Assembly: GCF_008831285.2 (NCBI RefSeq)
Contig: NC_045148.1
Span: forward strand, 310,001-374,000
Length of the DNA stretch: 64,000 bases
Source of the DNA: Nymphaea colorata
Lineage: Eukaryota; Streptophyta; Magnoliopsida; Nymphaeales; Nymphaeaceae
Direction of reading: 5' to 3'
The notes beneath the pieces are model-generated. The model worked only from the letters and a program-made list of their open reading frames with translations. It was not told the DNA's origin and searched no databases. The translations under genes were made by a program, and so were the position numbers. This document shows positions 1 to 13,331 of the stretch, in pieces (positions within the stretch are counted from its first letter, which is position 1; each line of letters opens with the position of its first letter).

Positions 1-58
1 AGAGTTTCCGATATTGAAGGGAGGGCGGAGCCGTCGAGTATGCACCTTGGCCTGAGAA

Positions 59-3000
59 ATGTGGAACGAGGTCGTGAATAGACAGCTGGGCAGATCGAGG
101 CCATCCGCCTTCGCCAGTCGGGTGCGTGCGTCACGTCTCTCATCCATCAAACTTTCCAACAATAAAGAGATAGTTAGCCTGCACAAGGGTGGCGTCAACA
201 CGCTGCAGGTAACCCTCATCCCCTTTCTTCTTGCAGAATCTTGCTTCTGCTTTGCCATTTCCTCTGACGAACAGGGGAATTTCCGCGTATACGGCTGACT
301 TTTGGCCTGAAAACCTGATTAGACTGAAACTTTCATCCTTTTCAATAGTTGAGCTATTTCTCGGTGGTCTTCTGATTGCTTTTGTTCTAAAAACTGTTCG
401 ATGATATAGAAGTGATACCGCTGTTTTTTAGTTTGAAAGTTGGTTAGTTTTTTATTTAGTTGTTGATGGATGAGAAGAATCCAAGGTTCGCGTAGAAAGA
501 AGTGGATCAGAACGTGCTCCTCTAATTGATGTTTGTGATATGTGCTTGAAGTTTTTATAAAGAGTTAATTACTGTAATTTTACCTGTTTTCACCAATATC
601 GACTATAAACTTGACTCTGTGAAATGTTTGAGGAATTTCTGACACAAGTTCCTTTTTCACCTTCCCCCTTCTTCCTGATTGCATGATCGTAGAATTCATT
701 ATTGTAGGTACAAATACAAGGAGGAAAGTCCTGGCATGCCTTAAGTTCAAGCAAAAGAAGAAAATTTTCTCATTAATACAGTAACAAGTGTATTACAATT
801 CTGTAAGATAAGAAATAATACCGCAGATGCTTTTGTTGTAATGATGAACAAATTTCAAGTTGCGTTAGTCTTTTTAAGTGAAGTCTCTAAAGTGACAATC
901 TTTTTTCAAGGCGAATCACATATTTTTATGTTTCATAGATTGTGTCTGTGGGTTTTGATAATATGGAATCAACAGTCTCCCCATCTTCTGGACTATCTTT
1001 CATGAGGAGTGTGATAAGCTCTCGATGGTTACCTTTGTGGATGCATTCACGGGTCTAATAACCCATACTCGTGTCTTCTTCTGGAAATAAAAAAGGAATA
1101 TAGCCTATTCAAACTCCCAGAGCACATAATGCTTTTAGTACTTTTTGAGGCCTACTACGCTTCCTTAGCGTCTATTATTTTTCTATTTCTTAGGAAACCT
1201 TGAGGTTGACTCGTCAGGCAAGTTATAGCCTTCACTAGCACCAGTGCCATCAGTTTAAGAGGCAAGGAGGAGGAGGAGGAGAGAGAAAAAGGGGGGTTGT
1301 GGTTTGCATGGTCTGCCTTGCACTTTGGTAAACAAAAATTTTCATACTGATATTGTGGAAAATATAATAGAGGCCTTTGAAAAATTTTCTTGGCCACCCA
1401 AGGAAAAAATGTTCACTCTGTCACTGGGTGCCAGGTACTAAGCTTCCATCTGGACATTTCATAAAGAATGCTTCCAGCTGCATCAGCAATGACTGCAAAG
1501 TCATAATGTTCTCAATTTCATTATGTTTGAGCTTGAGTTCATTTGATTACTTAATTTAGTTTAAGAGGCTTTTCTTTGACAAGTTAAAGAATTCCACTTT
1601 ATTACATGGTCAGGTTGACTTGACGGAAGGTCGTTATTTGCTATCGGGTGCATCAGATGGATCCGCTGCAGTTTATGACATACAACAAGCTACAAGCTGT
1701 GATAGCAATGCAGTTGCAAAACACAGGCCACTTTTTCTGGTTGATAAGAATGTTCAATGTGGTCATAGCTATGCAATATCATCAGCTGTTTGGTACCCTG
1801 TAGATACTGGGCTATTTGTTACAGGCTCCTATGATCAATATGTTAAAGTTTGGGACACAAATATGACACAGGTTCGGTGATGCCTTGTTTATATCTCTTC
1901 ATGGTTGTCTGTAAACTACAAGCGGGGAACTGATCTCTATACTCCTTTATAAGTAAATTATAATTTTTATTTTTTCATTTTTCTTCAGGTGGAGATGAGT
2001 TTCAAAATGCCTGGAAAGGTTTATGGAATTGCAATGTCCTCGGTGGCTACTTCTCATATGCTAATTGCTACTGGAACTGAAGATGTTCAAGTTCGGCTGT
2101 GTGATATTGCTTCTGGGGCATTCACCCATACATTGTCAGGACATCGAGGTATGACCATGGTGACATTTCTGACTGTAACCTAATTACAACTCCTGCTGCT
2201 GTTTAATGCTGGATTACTCAAATGTTTCAGCTATTTGTTTCCTTTTTCCCCACTCCTAATTTATGACCTAAAATTTCAGAAAGTGCAATATAAAAAGTTC
2301 TTGGCCTGCAAACAAAGGTGCATAAAAATACTTAGCAGTTTCTGTGGTTGATTATGGCACACAGCCACACACTGAGGGTTCCTTTTATCTGCTTGGCGTA
2401 AGATTCTGGATATGTTTTCTGGACAGCTCTTCTTGCCTCATTTCCTAGCTTCACCATCTTCAGTGTGTTCCTCTTGATGTAACCCTGCTAAAAGTGCTTG
2501 AATGTGGATATGTATTTGATCTAAACCTATTAATTGAGATACAGAGAAGCTTAAGAGCAAGCATCATGGGAGTCTCATAGTTTAAATTGTTCTGACCAAA
2601 CTTGATCATGTAGTTGCAATGTGCATTATTGGTTCAATAGAGAATGGCTCTTGGATTCTTTTTCTTTTAATTTCAAAACAAGTTTTGATAAAAAAAAATG
2701 ATTTGATTCTTGATGTCTGGAAATTGATACACTCTAGTTGGGTTATAGAAATACAGGAAAATTTTCTTCTTAAATCCAGTGTACATATCACATCCACGAT
2801 GGTCAGAATTTATCAAAACAACTTGGAACTACAACATGTTAGGCGTGCTTGTATATAGCTTCATGATTTTTTTTTTCTGATACAAATTATGTAAGCCCGT
2901 GTCAGTGCTCAACCTGAGCAACTGATTCAGGCACATTTACGTGGAATCAAGACAGAAAGGGTGTACGAAACAGCACAGTAATGACTGTGCTTCCCCAAAT

Positions 3001-6000
3001 TGTATGAACCATCCATCTGCATCTATTTACAATTTAAATATTGCTTTTCACTATTTTATTCTTTGGAGGTTCATAAGGATTAAAGTGCTACAACCTACCT
3101 GCATTCAAATGTGAGGACCTCTTAGTTAGATCAGGTTTAGATGACTTGATCTACATCTGATTTGGTGACAGCATAATCTTTTTTTTTTTTTTTTTGGGGG
3201 GGGGGGGGGCAAAATATTAACTGCTAGCCACCAAGATTTGATGAGATGTTGTACAAGAAATTGAGGGTCAGTTCATAGTTAGAATCATGATAATACTGGT
3301 GATTGTAGGGTAGGGTAAATATCTCACTGAAATTGCTGAAGCGATGAAGAGGTAAGAGCGCTGTAAGTGGTGATGAACATGCTAGGTGTTGGCTATTAAT
3401 TTTTTTGAGTTCATGACTTGACGGGTGGCACACCCTAGCATAGAGATTAGTGCAGTTAATGGGTAGTAAATAGCGTGGTAGGATCTTGGGATATGTAACC
3501 TATGGGTGCAATTGAAAAACAAAAATTGATGAATGCGTGGGCTGTCAAAAGGCTGTTTCTTGTGGCTGTCATACATAAGTGCCTGTAATATTTGTTGTCA
3601 ATATGTAATTACTTGGTATCAAAATTTAAGTCACTTAATAAAAAACAGGTTCTTTTGTATTTGCTGCATTGGTGTAGAAGGCTTTTTATTCATAGTCAAT
3701 AAAATGTTAACATTTTTTTTGCCAGGTGATCTGATCCATTATCTCATGTCTTTGGATTGATGTGGTGAAGATTAACATTTTTTTGCTTTCATTATTCATA
3801 ATTTTTACAGGGTCAATCTCCTAATGTCTGCATAGACCAGAAAACCTTTGTCATATCTGCTATAAGTGAAATAGGAAACTTGGACTAGTGGTTGAGGTAT
3901 CTTTTCCTTTAGTTTTAGGATTTGCCAAGTTATAGGTCTGTTTCCAGATGTTCTTACCTCCCCATTGCTTACCAAGCTGTTCTTTTACTTTCACTTGATT
4001 TTGGATCATCTGTTCTCAATGGTATTTGGTTGGTTGCAGCTGGTGTATTCTCTGTCCAGTGGTCCACATCAAATGAATGGGTTTTAATGACTGGAGGATG
4101 TGATGGTGCTATTCGCTTTTGGGACATTAGAAGAGCTGGCTGCTTTCGTGTTTTGGACCAGTTCCAAACCCAGCTTGGGCGGAGGCCAGCTATCAGTGGG
4201 AGCAAATCAGCCAAAGTATATTACTATGCTTTTTTTTTTCTATTGATAAAACAATCATGTCACCATAATTTTACGACTCTTTGTACATGTCATTGCCAAA
4301 TACTGCCTGATGAATAAACATGCAACTAATTTATAGAAAATGATTGAGTTCCATGCCCATAATAATTTCCACTGAAAGATGCACTCTTTGCTGGAGTTGG
4401 CTATGTGATGTAGATGTAAAAAACACAAAATCTCACTCCGAAATATTCCAGGAATCTGGGGTTATCTTGTATAGAGGATTTTCATCCTTTGTCATTATGT
4501 CCATGTAAGTATGTTCACAATACGGGACATGACATACTACTCTAGTTTCTTTGAGCTGTCATGACCCAGGCAGTGTCAAATCAGTGTTAAAGTTTCTGTT
4601 CTTTTGCGTTTACTTTTTCCTTTTTTTCTAATTTTCATCTGGTTAAAGTATCTACATGTGGTAAGATACATAAAATTATCAATTTCTTGGCATAAATGAG
4701 AAAATGTCTCTTCATTGTGTTGAAGAAGCATACTGTTATATGCTCAAGGGATGGTTTTAACTTTTACCAGGGCAAAAATCTGATTTGGAGTGAGGGAGAC
4801 TGTATCCATAAAGGGTAGGCCTAGTGCATGCTGGACAATTTTTTGAAGTACAAATATTTTCTTTGTTTGTCTTTCTGTTATATGGTAATGATAAGTGCTA
4901 TTCTTTTGCTGCTTATGAAGAGTAAATTTGCTCAGTTTATTTTTTTTCTTGGTTGTATGGTTTATGTGCTTACCTGGTCATGACTCTCAATGAATATGCT
5001 ATGCATCCCAGATTGGGTGTATGGGAATTCTGCACAGCTATTTAACTTTGTATCACATATCAGTTGTCAGGATTCCAACCCTCAGACTCAGGCTACTCTG
5101 TAACAGCGCGGTTACCACAAAAACGGATAACTGTTGCAAATGGAACGAAACAATCATGTTCCCTCTATAAAGGTCAACCTAAGGGGTCTGTAATTCAGCG
5201 ATTGCATCCTGGGATGTCTTCCACTCATAATCGTGCAACAGCTCATTTTGGTGCTGTGACAGGACTAAAGATAACAGAAGATGGAATGTATTTGTTGAGT
5301 GCAGGTTAATACAAATCCTCCTAATTTAATTTCATATTGTGATCTACTTATTTTCACAAGAACTATAAATAAACAATGATATGGTCATTGATCGATCCTT
5401 TCATGGTTTCATGTGCAAATTCATAAATGGTATAGTTGAACTTTGTCAGGGAAGCTGCATTCATGACCTGCCATTCTGCTTTCCTTGTTCTGAACATCAC
5501 AAGTACTTAAAGCAGACACATCGGTAATATTGTCACAGGAATTTGTCGGTCATTGTTATTAACATGCTTACAGTAATTAGTGGATCATTGGATCAATGCA
5601 ATTATATCTTTATGTTTGCTTTTAGGTCTGAGATCCGCCAGTTAACCTGGTTGTGGGATTGAAGAGTTCTCTAGGACTTGGTTGACATGTTGTGCTTACA
5701 TTATTTCCTTTTAATATTTGCACTTTGGGAGTTAGCTGTGTACTATTTAGACAGAAATAGGTGGCTATGAGGTTTCTGTAAGAAATAAAGAGTAAAATAT
5801 CTGGAAGATGAAGTTAAAGGTCAAGTCAGTTGGATTATAGCTTGGACATACTTATTTAATGGTTTGGATGGTCAGGCACTAGATGGACCGGGTCCTGTGT
5901 GGCTACAGTAATCTGTGCAAGTTTAATGAAGACCAGATTATGAAGCAAATGCAATTTTTGTTCACGAACTGCGCTGAGTCCTGGACTCTTATGGAGCAGA

Positions 6001-7339
6001 ACCATAATTTCTTAATGGCATCAGCTCCATAGAGTCTGAAAAGGTATTTGGATGATTTTGAATTAATCAGTGCTCTTATAGGAAAATACATAATCAGTCT
6101 ACAATACAGTGACTTGATGCTTCATCTTGCAATGAAGGGAGCTGATATGAGTAGCTAGAGTGTCTTGAATTAGCTCACCATAGGTCGATTTTTGTACCCC
6201 TTCTGTGTTATTTCCCATGCTCATATGCTCTTGACATAGGTCCTGAACTCCTGATTGCTGTCGATGTACAGTGAACCAACCTGAGATGCAGATTCTCAAA
6301 CCAATCTGGCTGTTTATCATGGTCAACTTGCGCCCATTAAGAAAAGTTCATAACAAGCTTAAGCATTTTACTTTTCAATGTCCATTTCAGATCTCCCTCC
6401 CAAATTTCAGAACAAAATTACCTGAAAAATTATTTTTTTTTATGGATAGTTACACATGAAAACATTTCCACTCTGCTCATGCTGTTGTTCCATATCTTGT
6501 TGCCATCTGTATTGATTAATGAAATGCCATTCTTCAAAATTTTGTTGAAAATTTCCTTCTGGTTGTCAAAACCTATTCGATCTCTTTTTTGTAGGCACCG
6601 ATTCAAGATTGAGGTTATGGGACATTGAGTCTGGCTGCAACACATTGGTTAACTACGATGCTTTACGATTCCAAAGTAAGAAAAACGTACAATTGGCTGT
6701 TGCATCAGATTTATCCCTTGTGTTTGTTCCATGCACAACTTCTGTGAAGGTAGTTTTCTATTTTGTTACCTTTTTATTTCAAAGCAAATCCCAGGGTTGA
6801 GATTGTGAATGCTCACAATTATAACTTTTTAATATGTTTTAGGCATATGATATATGGTCAGGGAAGACATTTTCAACATTCCACGGCCATTATGAATCTG
6901 TGAACTGTTGCTGCTTTAGCTCAGCAGATCAGGTGTGGCTTTGGCTTATGGAACTATAGATACTTCTTATGGAAACTGCATATTTCTGGAAGCTAATCTT
7001 TACAGCCGTTGGTGACAGGAATTATACACAGGGAGCAATGACAGGCAAATTCTTCTATGGTCTCCCTCTGTTTCAACTGCTGCAGATGAGGTAAATGTAG
7101 TACTTGATCATGGGTTCTTTCAGCAATGAAAGTGGCCTTCTCTAAAAGCTTGGTGAGATAATTTTTCTGCTTATAAGGCTGAACATTAAATGAAAATAAA
7201 CTAAGTTTAAATTCCTCTAGCTTTGAGCTTGTTGCAGATGCAGGGGTAGAAATTTTATTTAGGGAGGCACAAACATTTACTCTGAGGAAATGAGTGCCAT
7301 AAGTCAGTAAATATAAAAATATGAGTTTTCTCATGTCTA

Positions 7340-7375
<36 letters not shown>

Positions 7376-8305
7376 TGTATCTGTGTGTGTGTGTGTGTGT
7401 GCGTGCCGTGCCATCTTTATGCATTTGTTTCAAACTAAGTTGAAGGGAAGACATGAACCTGAATCCTCATGGGAGCAGTGGTAAAACCCCTTGGGAGCAG
7501 CTCCCTCATCCCAGGTGATGCACCTAGCTTTGGTTTACACAAAGGATCCATTCTCATTGTGAATCAATTGCTACAACTAGTGGCCTTCTTCCGCTGCACA
7601 AGCCCCTTTGAGTCTACAATTTTTGTACATTATAAATTTGTACTTATTAATTTTTTCCAACGTTTTCCAACTTGATAATGAATTTGCCTTTATCAAAATT
7701 TATAATGCTCATTTGGTCTTTTTGTTAAAACCAAAAATGACAATGACTTTAATACTAGCAAGAAAAAATGTGAAAAACTTCAAAGTTGAAAAAGTTATGT
7801 TTCTGGCAAACGTGAAAGACGGTAGGACGAACGAAATGTTGGTAGGTGTATTTGTCTACTTTTAAAAATGATGTACTGACGAACTACTGAGGTGGCTTCT
7901 TTTATAAAACCTAAACTCCTACACATTTACTGCTTTCTTTTTTATAAAAATGTAAATGCTTTTTCTTCTTTTTATTTTCATGAATTGAATTCGGACACTT
8001 TTGTGAAAGCAAAAGAAGAAAAAATTGAACAAGTTAAGGTGGCACTTGTAAATTTTAGAACGGCACTCCCTGTATGGTGAAACGTCAGGGTGGGCAATTG
8101 CCCAGCCTGAGCCACATATGGCTGTGTCAGTGGCTTATTGCCATGAAAAGTATCTCAAATCACTTCCAGTCCCATGGTCTTAGGTTTCTTTGCAGTATTA
8201 ATCTTGAACAACATTTAAAACTTGAATTATATTTTGACATGTTGGTTTCTGTTCATGGCACAGGGATCAGAATCTTTGACGGATCATGATAATTGGAGTG
8301 ATTAA
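59..8305 (+). CDS. ERCC8: ERCC8/CSA-type WD40 repeat protein (DNA repair), 9 exons
   Basis: In the family, CSA/ERCC8 is the substrate receptor of a nuclear CUL4-DDB1 ubiquitin ligase in transcription-coupled nucleotide excision repair. Exons read as 59-208, 1614-1871, 1989-2148, 4040-4215, 5064-5304, 6595-6749, 6843-6932, 7019-7090 and 8264-8305. They join in frame to 447 aa, the usual length of plant CSA proteins. WD-type repeats are visible: GASDGSAAVYDI (about 66-77), a repeat ending YVKVWDT (about 125-131), VRLCDI, then GGCDGAIRFWDIRRAG (about 207-222), DSRLRLWDI (about 331-339) and NDRQILLWSP. The short acidic tail ends DNWSD, as in plant homologues. The ATG at 59 opens the conserved MWNEV start; an ATG at 40 is in another frame. 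The exon 2 donor (GTTCGG) is weak. Promoter and 5' UTR lie mostly outside the window. Family assignment is strong; the terminal 14-codon exon is the least certain. Confidence 0.93.
3179..3209. repeat. Adjacent T and G homopolymers in ERCC8 intron 3
   Basis: About 17 T are followed directly by about 14 G within intron 3 of the ERCC8-type gene. Such junctions are prone to length error in assembly. No function is implied. Confidence 0.9.
7091..8263 (+). other. Last intron of the ERCC8-type gene, with microsatellite and repeat-like sequence
   Basis: This 1.17-kb intron contains a compound microsatellite at about 7340-7401 (TA, then GTAT units, then GT units). At about 7465-7520 and 8040-8110 there are stretches that look like degraded dispersed repeats, including GGGTGGGCAATTGCCCAGCC. 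No coding potential was recognised. Short open frames here match no family I know. Confidence 0.6.
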
Positions 8306-10595
8306 TCTGGAGGTCCAGTGAGTGTGTTTTTGCGTCGATGCAGACGCATATGTTGTACATTAGAAAGACCTTTTTTTATATTCTTTCTGCTTGTGTCAGA
8401 CTTTCCATGTATCCCAGTCTCTTTTTTTGTTTTGTTGGTTTGATTTTCCATGTATGTCGGTCTCTTTTCCTGTTGTCTTGGCTTGCTTAGCTGGGACTTA
8501 GCCCTATGCCGCAGTTCTTACCTGAGGTAATGGGTCTATGCCTATGCGATTGTTATTTTTAATTTAATTGCTCTTCAGGAGTGAACTGCAAAAGAGGGAG
8601 GATCAGCCTAGTTCCACCTTGATGTTGGATCAGGCTGTGATATCTCCAGTCTCTCAGACATTCACCTTTTAGATATCTTCTTCATAAAAGACCAGCATAG
8701 TTGATCACCAAGAGTCAGAAGTTGCCTAGTATTTGAATCCTAAAGATCAGAGTTTGCATACAAGCAAGGCTTCATAAAGATCATTGGAACAGATCTGTTG
8801 CAACTTCTATGTGAATAAATTTTGATGAGATGAATGATTTCCTGTAATGCAATCCGCTTCTTGTAATTCTTTAGGCAAGTCCACTATCATCTTTTCTTTT
8901 TTTTTTTCTGTTTTGCTCTACGCTGTTATTCTCAAAGGCGCTGGAACCTGCAACTGCAACTTATGTTGCTGAGTTTCTGAATGTTATCGATGTACCCTTG
9001 ATGATTCAATTTATTTACGTGCAGATATGCAGAATGATAGGGTTCAGGATAGCTGGTTTGTTTAAATGATTGAATGACTAGGAATAGAATTAGTTAATGT
9101 TGGAAATTCTTATGAAACTTGAACCATTATCTGACAGAAAAAGTGTGCTCTTGAAAAATATAATTTTTGTCTTCGAGTTTCCTACAGGATACAGATAAGC
9201 TTTTATCGAAGCAGATTTGTGTTTTTTGCTAATGTCATGCCTCTTCTTAACACAGACCAGTTTCATTTAGGGTGTTCTTTTGAGGTGTTTCTTCTTTATG
9301 TGCTTGTGTGTTTTCCTGTAACTTTTCCCGCAGCTTTCCAAGCAACTTCCAGAGTAAACATATGCAATCCGAAACAACTTAATGATAACGAGGGTCCAAA
9401 GAAAAATTATCACAACTGATGCATGAAAGTTCCACTTCAGAATAGGGTCCTGTGTGTCTGAAAGATTATCACAACCGATGCATGAAAGTTCCACTTCAAA
9501 ATTTAGTAGAATAACATAACAAGGAAGTTGTTTTAGAAGGTACTATTGTGTAGACTGCACCGTTTGTAAAGCACTTACAGGATGAGGCTCGTGCCATGAA
9601 ATCATAGCGTGTTTGGGACACCTCTCGATCAGAAATCTGAACCATCTGGAACCTGTGCATCCCAATTTCTTGGAAACTGTTTGTGGGATCGGCGCTAATA
9701 TCCTGTAAGCAAGCCCCAATGAAGTGTTACGCCGCTACGCGGGTTGAAAGTTTAAACGTCATGGGCCCCATTACTTACACAAGTCAAAGCACGTCCGCCC
9801 ATGAACTTACGCATCTCTGATCTTTCCACTCGACCGTAAATTTCATGTGTAAAATGAGAAAAAAAATTCTAAAGAAAAAGTTTTGAAGTCCGTCCTTTTT
9901 TCCCTGCTTTTTCTATTGCAGTAAAAAAGGAAAACCATCTCCAGCATAGGTCATCCAAGTTTTGGGCATCTTGGCATCTTTTGCGTGTAAAGATCGTCGT
10001 ACCCTCTAAAGTTCAGGAACTCTTGAACTGAATCAACAGAATATAAACGAAAAAGGCTGCAGTTACTAAAGCCGCTCCTCAATCCTGAACCCTTGCGATG
10101 CTGTTGATGCGGCAAGGAGATATGGAGAATCCGTCAGCTCTGCGTTTGATTCAAGTGTTAATTCATAAGGAACCAGCCTTGGCTGAGCCGCCTCCTTGCC
10201 ACACTGTTAAGAAGGAAGAGAATTGTGATGGAAGAGGGCATGAACTCAAAAGGCAGGACAAGCAAGCTACAGTCCACCATTAACTTGAGCATGAACTTGG
10301 AAACACTTATTTCTAGTTCCCAAGTTCAAGTTCACATGTAAATGGTTAAAAGAAACAACCACTTGTTGGGGAAGCTAAGTCAGGCCTGAAGCTCATCAAA
10401 GCTTACGTTTTTTAAGTCGCAAATTGTTGCTTCAATATAAACCACACCGTAGAAATTATTTTTCTTATCTAAATCCTGGATACATGACATTTAGGAAGAC
10501 CCAACATAGTGATCACACAGGACTGTTCATCACAAGCCAAATACAAGAGACAAAGGCATAGCCTAACACTTCTACTACTGAATTGAACATGAGCT
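8306..10595. other. Convergent intergenic region between ERCC8-type and ATX1-type genes
   Basis: This region contains the 3' ends of two convergent genes. A canonical AATAAA at 8814-8819, about 510 bp past the ERCC8-type stop, is a candidate polyadenylation signal. A 59-bp-period direct repeat lies at about 9404-9502. The short open frames, for example at 10098-10283, resemble no known protein. Confidence 0.6.
9404..9502. repeat. Two-copy direct repeat, 59-bp period
   Basis: The segment ATTATCACAAC(T/C)GATGCATG, continuing through AAAGTTCCACTTCA, occurs at about 9406 and again at about 9465. The two copies differ at only a few positions over about 38 bp. The sequence between them is less similar, so this looks like a local duplication. 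Confidence 0.85.
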
Positions 10596-12489
10596 TCATG
10601 CATGGGCCTTCTCGCCCTCCTCCCAGAATGATGTTTTCTTCCCAGTTTTTGAGACAGTCTGCAGCACAGCGTCTGGTTGCACGTTGCCTTTCACTGTTAC
10701 TTTCTGTTCCTTCAGATCTACATCATACGATTCAACACCTGAGACAGCATAATTCAACAACATGCGGTAAGGAATTCACTTATGTTCCTGATGAGCATGT
10801 ACACAATGCATGGTGAGAGCTCCTCATCTTGTCAAGCTAGGCCGTTACCAATTTTTTACAGGAAGAAGGTTTAAGATCACACAATTCACAAAAACTGAAG
10901 ATGGTTCTGTGATCAAGTTGACATGATGGTCCAGTGAATCAAACATCCCCAAAAAGATACATCCAGCTTTAACTTAAAATAAGAGTTAATGCCCAATGAG
11001 AATGAACCAGGAGTGCCCGTCAAATAGCCATAGCTCATCCCTGTACACCAACCACTAGGAGCATCAAAGTTTGTAGTTTTCAAAAGACACGTTTATGCAC
11101 TTTGCAAGAAGGTTGGGAAAAGGCTTTAGTTTCACTGCTCAGCAGCTTCAGTCATGTAGCTAATATAGATTCAAACTAATATTGAGTAAGTAAGAAATGC
11201 CGGAAATTGATGGTTCTAAATTATTATAAGCCAGAAATGATTTATCAAAAGATATACAATATATTCTAGTGTTTCCATCAACCAGAATAACAATTCTTCA
11301 AAGAATCCCAACAGCTTTGGAGCATTTAGCCTTGGGCGAATTCATGTGTTCAAGGTTATTCATTTTCGTTCTGCTTTGAAATTGATGGAAGACTATGTGC
11401 TCACCTTCCATTTTGTTCAGTACCCTCTTTACAGCTCCAACACAGCCTTCACAACTCATGCCAACCTTGAGAACAACAGTCTGCATTGCATAACAGACCA
11501 CACAATGATGTCAAATACTGGTTCCAGAAACATAGATAATTGAAATTCTGCCTGAAAATCAAATTTATCATTGTAGTTACAGAAAGTATCCAACTATTGG
11601 TTAAAAGTTAAACAAAAATATGGTTAAAAGTTAAAAACAAAAATATTATTCCATTCAGTATAATTTAAAAATGGTTTCCTCAACAGCTTAACCTAGCATG
11701 CATCAACATAGGCTTTCTGAAAAAAGCAGTAATCTCCTCATGATAGAAACATTCTTTTAGTCTTTTTATTTACTCACATATTATAATTGAATTACTCGGA
11801 TGTGTCTAGATTAGGAGGGTCGTACAGGCTTCACCAAGGTGCCTTGAGTTCCAATCCCACTTAATGGAAACTCTAAAATTTGTTTATCTTGATAAACGAA
11901 CAATACAATTTCTAGGAACATAAAAACATACTTAAGTAAGAGATGCAGATGTCACAATAGTTTGTGACTAGACCATGTCCATGACTCGGCTCAATTATGA
12001 CACGGGCTGGCACACTTGAAGAGGAGGATTCACGTCTCAGCTCACCAAAGATAACCAGAACTTCCAGATATTGCACAAGAAAACCACATGAATAAAAATA
12101 TAAATACATAATACATTCGACCTTCATCAACCATTACGTTAGAATAGAATATTAAAGGGAATGGAAAAAATATAAGTTCTACACGAGGTCAGAATAGAAC
12201 AAAGGGGCTCAACGTATTGAAGCATTCATAATTTCAATTGACTATAAAATCCTATATGAAAGCCATGTGAGCACTGCTTGCATTTCATCAAGTTGGCATG
12301 ATCTAACCCAGGCAGATAGGTAACTTACAATTGCTACTACTAGGAGAAAGGAAAAAAATGGAAAAAATCAAGTTCACCTGCACGATTCTATATTAATCCA
12401 AACTTTAAATACATTCATGTCATCAATTCTTTGATTGCAGTTACTTTGTCAATTATAGGACCTGAATATCATATCTGGTCCACCCAGTC

Positions 12490-12566
<77 letters not shown>

Positions 12567-12766
12567 CAAAAGAGGAAACGACAACTTAACCTCCATAATG
12601 GCACCCCTAATCCCAAGCTCAACATTCCTCAAAATCCAACAATTGAACTGACGACCAGGTTACAGATAGAAAGTGTGTGCACGCGAACCTAACGATGGAA
12701 AAGATCAAAAGAAAGGCCTGATCAATGTAAAAGAGTCGACCAGAAGGTCTAGAACCGATGAAACGG

Positions 12767-12827
<61 letters not shown>

Positions 12828-13199
12828 ATAGCGAGAGAGAGAGAGAGCGATCAAGAAAGGCTCTGGTCAATGTAAAAGAATCGAACAGAACCGAGGAAAC
12901 GGATTGTAACTCTTAAAAATCACCAACAGAGAAACAAGGAAAATATTGCTAGCTACACATCAGACGATCTGCCAACTACACCAATGGAACTGCAAGAACA
13001 GAAGCCAAACAACATTCCTCAAACACACCAACAAGAAGAAGGAAACAACGAAGAGATGGGGAAAATGAGGAGCCAAATAATTGTACCAGCGACGGGACTC
13101 TGCAAATAATCAGAATTGGAAGCAAAGAGATGGCCAAGGGAAGATAGCTCTTCACGGCAAACTAAATTAGATGGGAATTGGAGAACCTACCTGAGCCAT
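10596..13199 (-). CDS. ATX1: ATX1-type copper chaperone (HMA domain), 3 exons
   Basis: This encodes a small cytosolic metallochaperone that, in the family, binds Cu(I) and delivers it to P-type copper ATPases. On the minus strand the coding exons are 13199-13191 (only ATG GCT CAG), 11480-11405 and 10738-10596. They join in frame to 75 aa. The heavy-metal-associated domain covers almost the whole protein: the beta1-loop-alpha1 segment carries the metal site MSCEGC (about residues 11-16, pattern MxCxxC), and the conserved lysine region [10 protein letters not shown] is near the end. The long C-terminal extension of CCH-type relatives is absent, so ATX1 is the better name. Introns start GTAGGT and GTGAGC and end CAG. 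A TATA-like box lies about 75 bp upstream of the start. Intron 1 is about 1.7 kb and rich in TA/GA microsatellites. Confidence 0.94.
12492..12563. repeat. (TA)n(GA)n compound microsatellite in ATX1 intron 1
   Basis: An alternating TA tract of about 43 bp is followed by a GA tract of about 29 bp. A second tract of the same composition lies about 275 bp downstream. Confidence 0.95.
12703..12906. repeat. Direct repeat flanking a second (TA)n(GA)n microsatellite
   Basis: A segment of about 60 bp beginning GATCAA(AA)GAAAGGC and ending ACGGATT occurs at about 12703-12767 and again, slightly diverged, at about 12849-12906. A (TA)n tract (12768 to about 12827) and a GA tract lie between them. The layout suggests duplication of a unit carrying the microsatellite. 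Confidence 0.85.
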
Positions 13200-13275
13200 G
13201 GCGAGGGAAAGACGAAGGCTGCAAGAAACCGAAGGCCTTTCCTCTATGTATGTCAGGCGGGAGGACGTTTCATCA

Positions 13276-13282
13276 TTATATA
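13276..13282 (-). promoter_or_regulatory. TATA box of the ATX1-type gene
   Basis: On the minus strand the sequence reads CTATATAATG, a good TATA box. It lies about 75 bp upstream of the ATX1-type start codon, in place for a short 5' UTR. Confidence 0.65.
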
Positions 13283-13331
13283 GAGGCCGTTGAGGGACGG
13301 GCCGGCCTTAGGGGCGTGTTTAATTTTCCAA

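Noticed and set aside
40-58. ATG at position 40 as start of the ERCC8-type gene
   Set aside because: It is out of frame with the WD40 protein; the ATG at 59 matches the conserved N-terminus.
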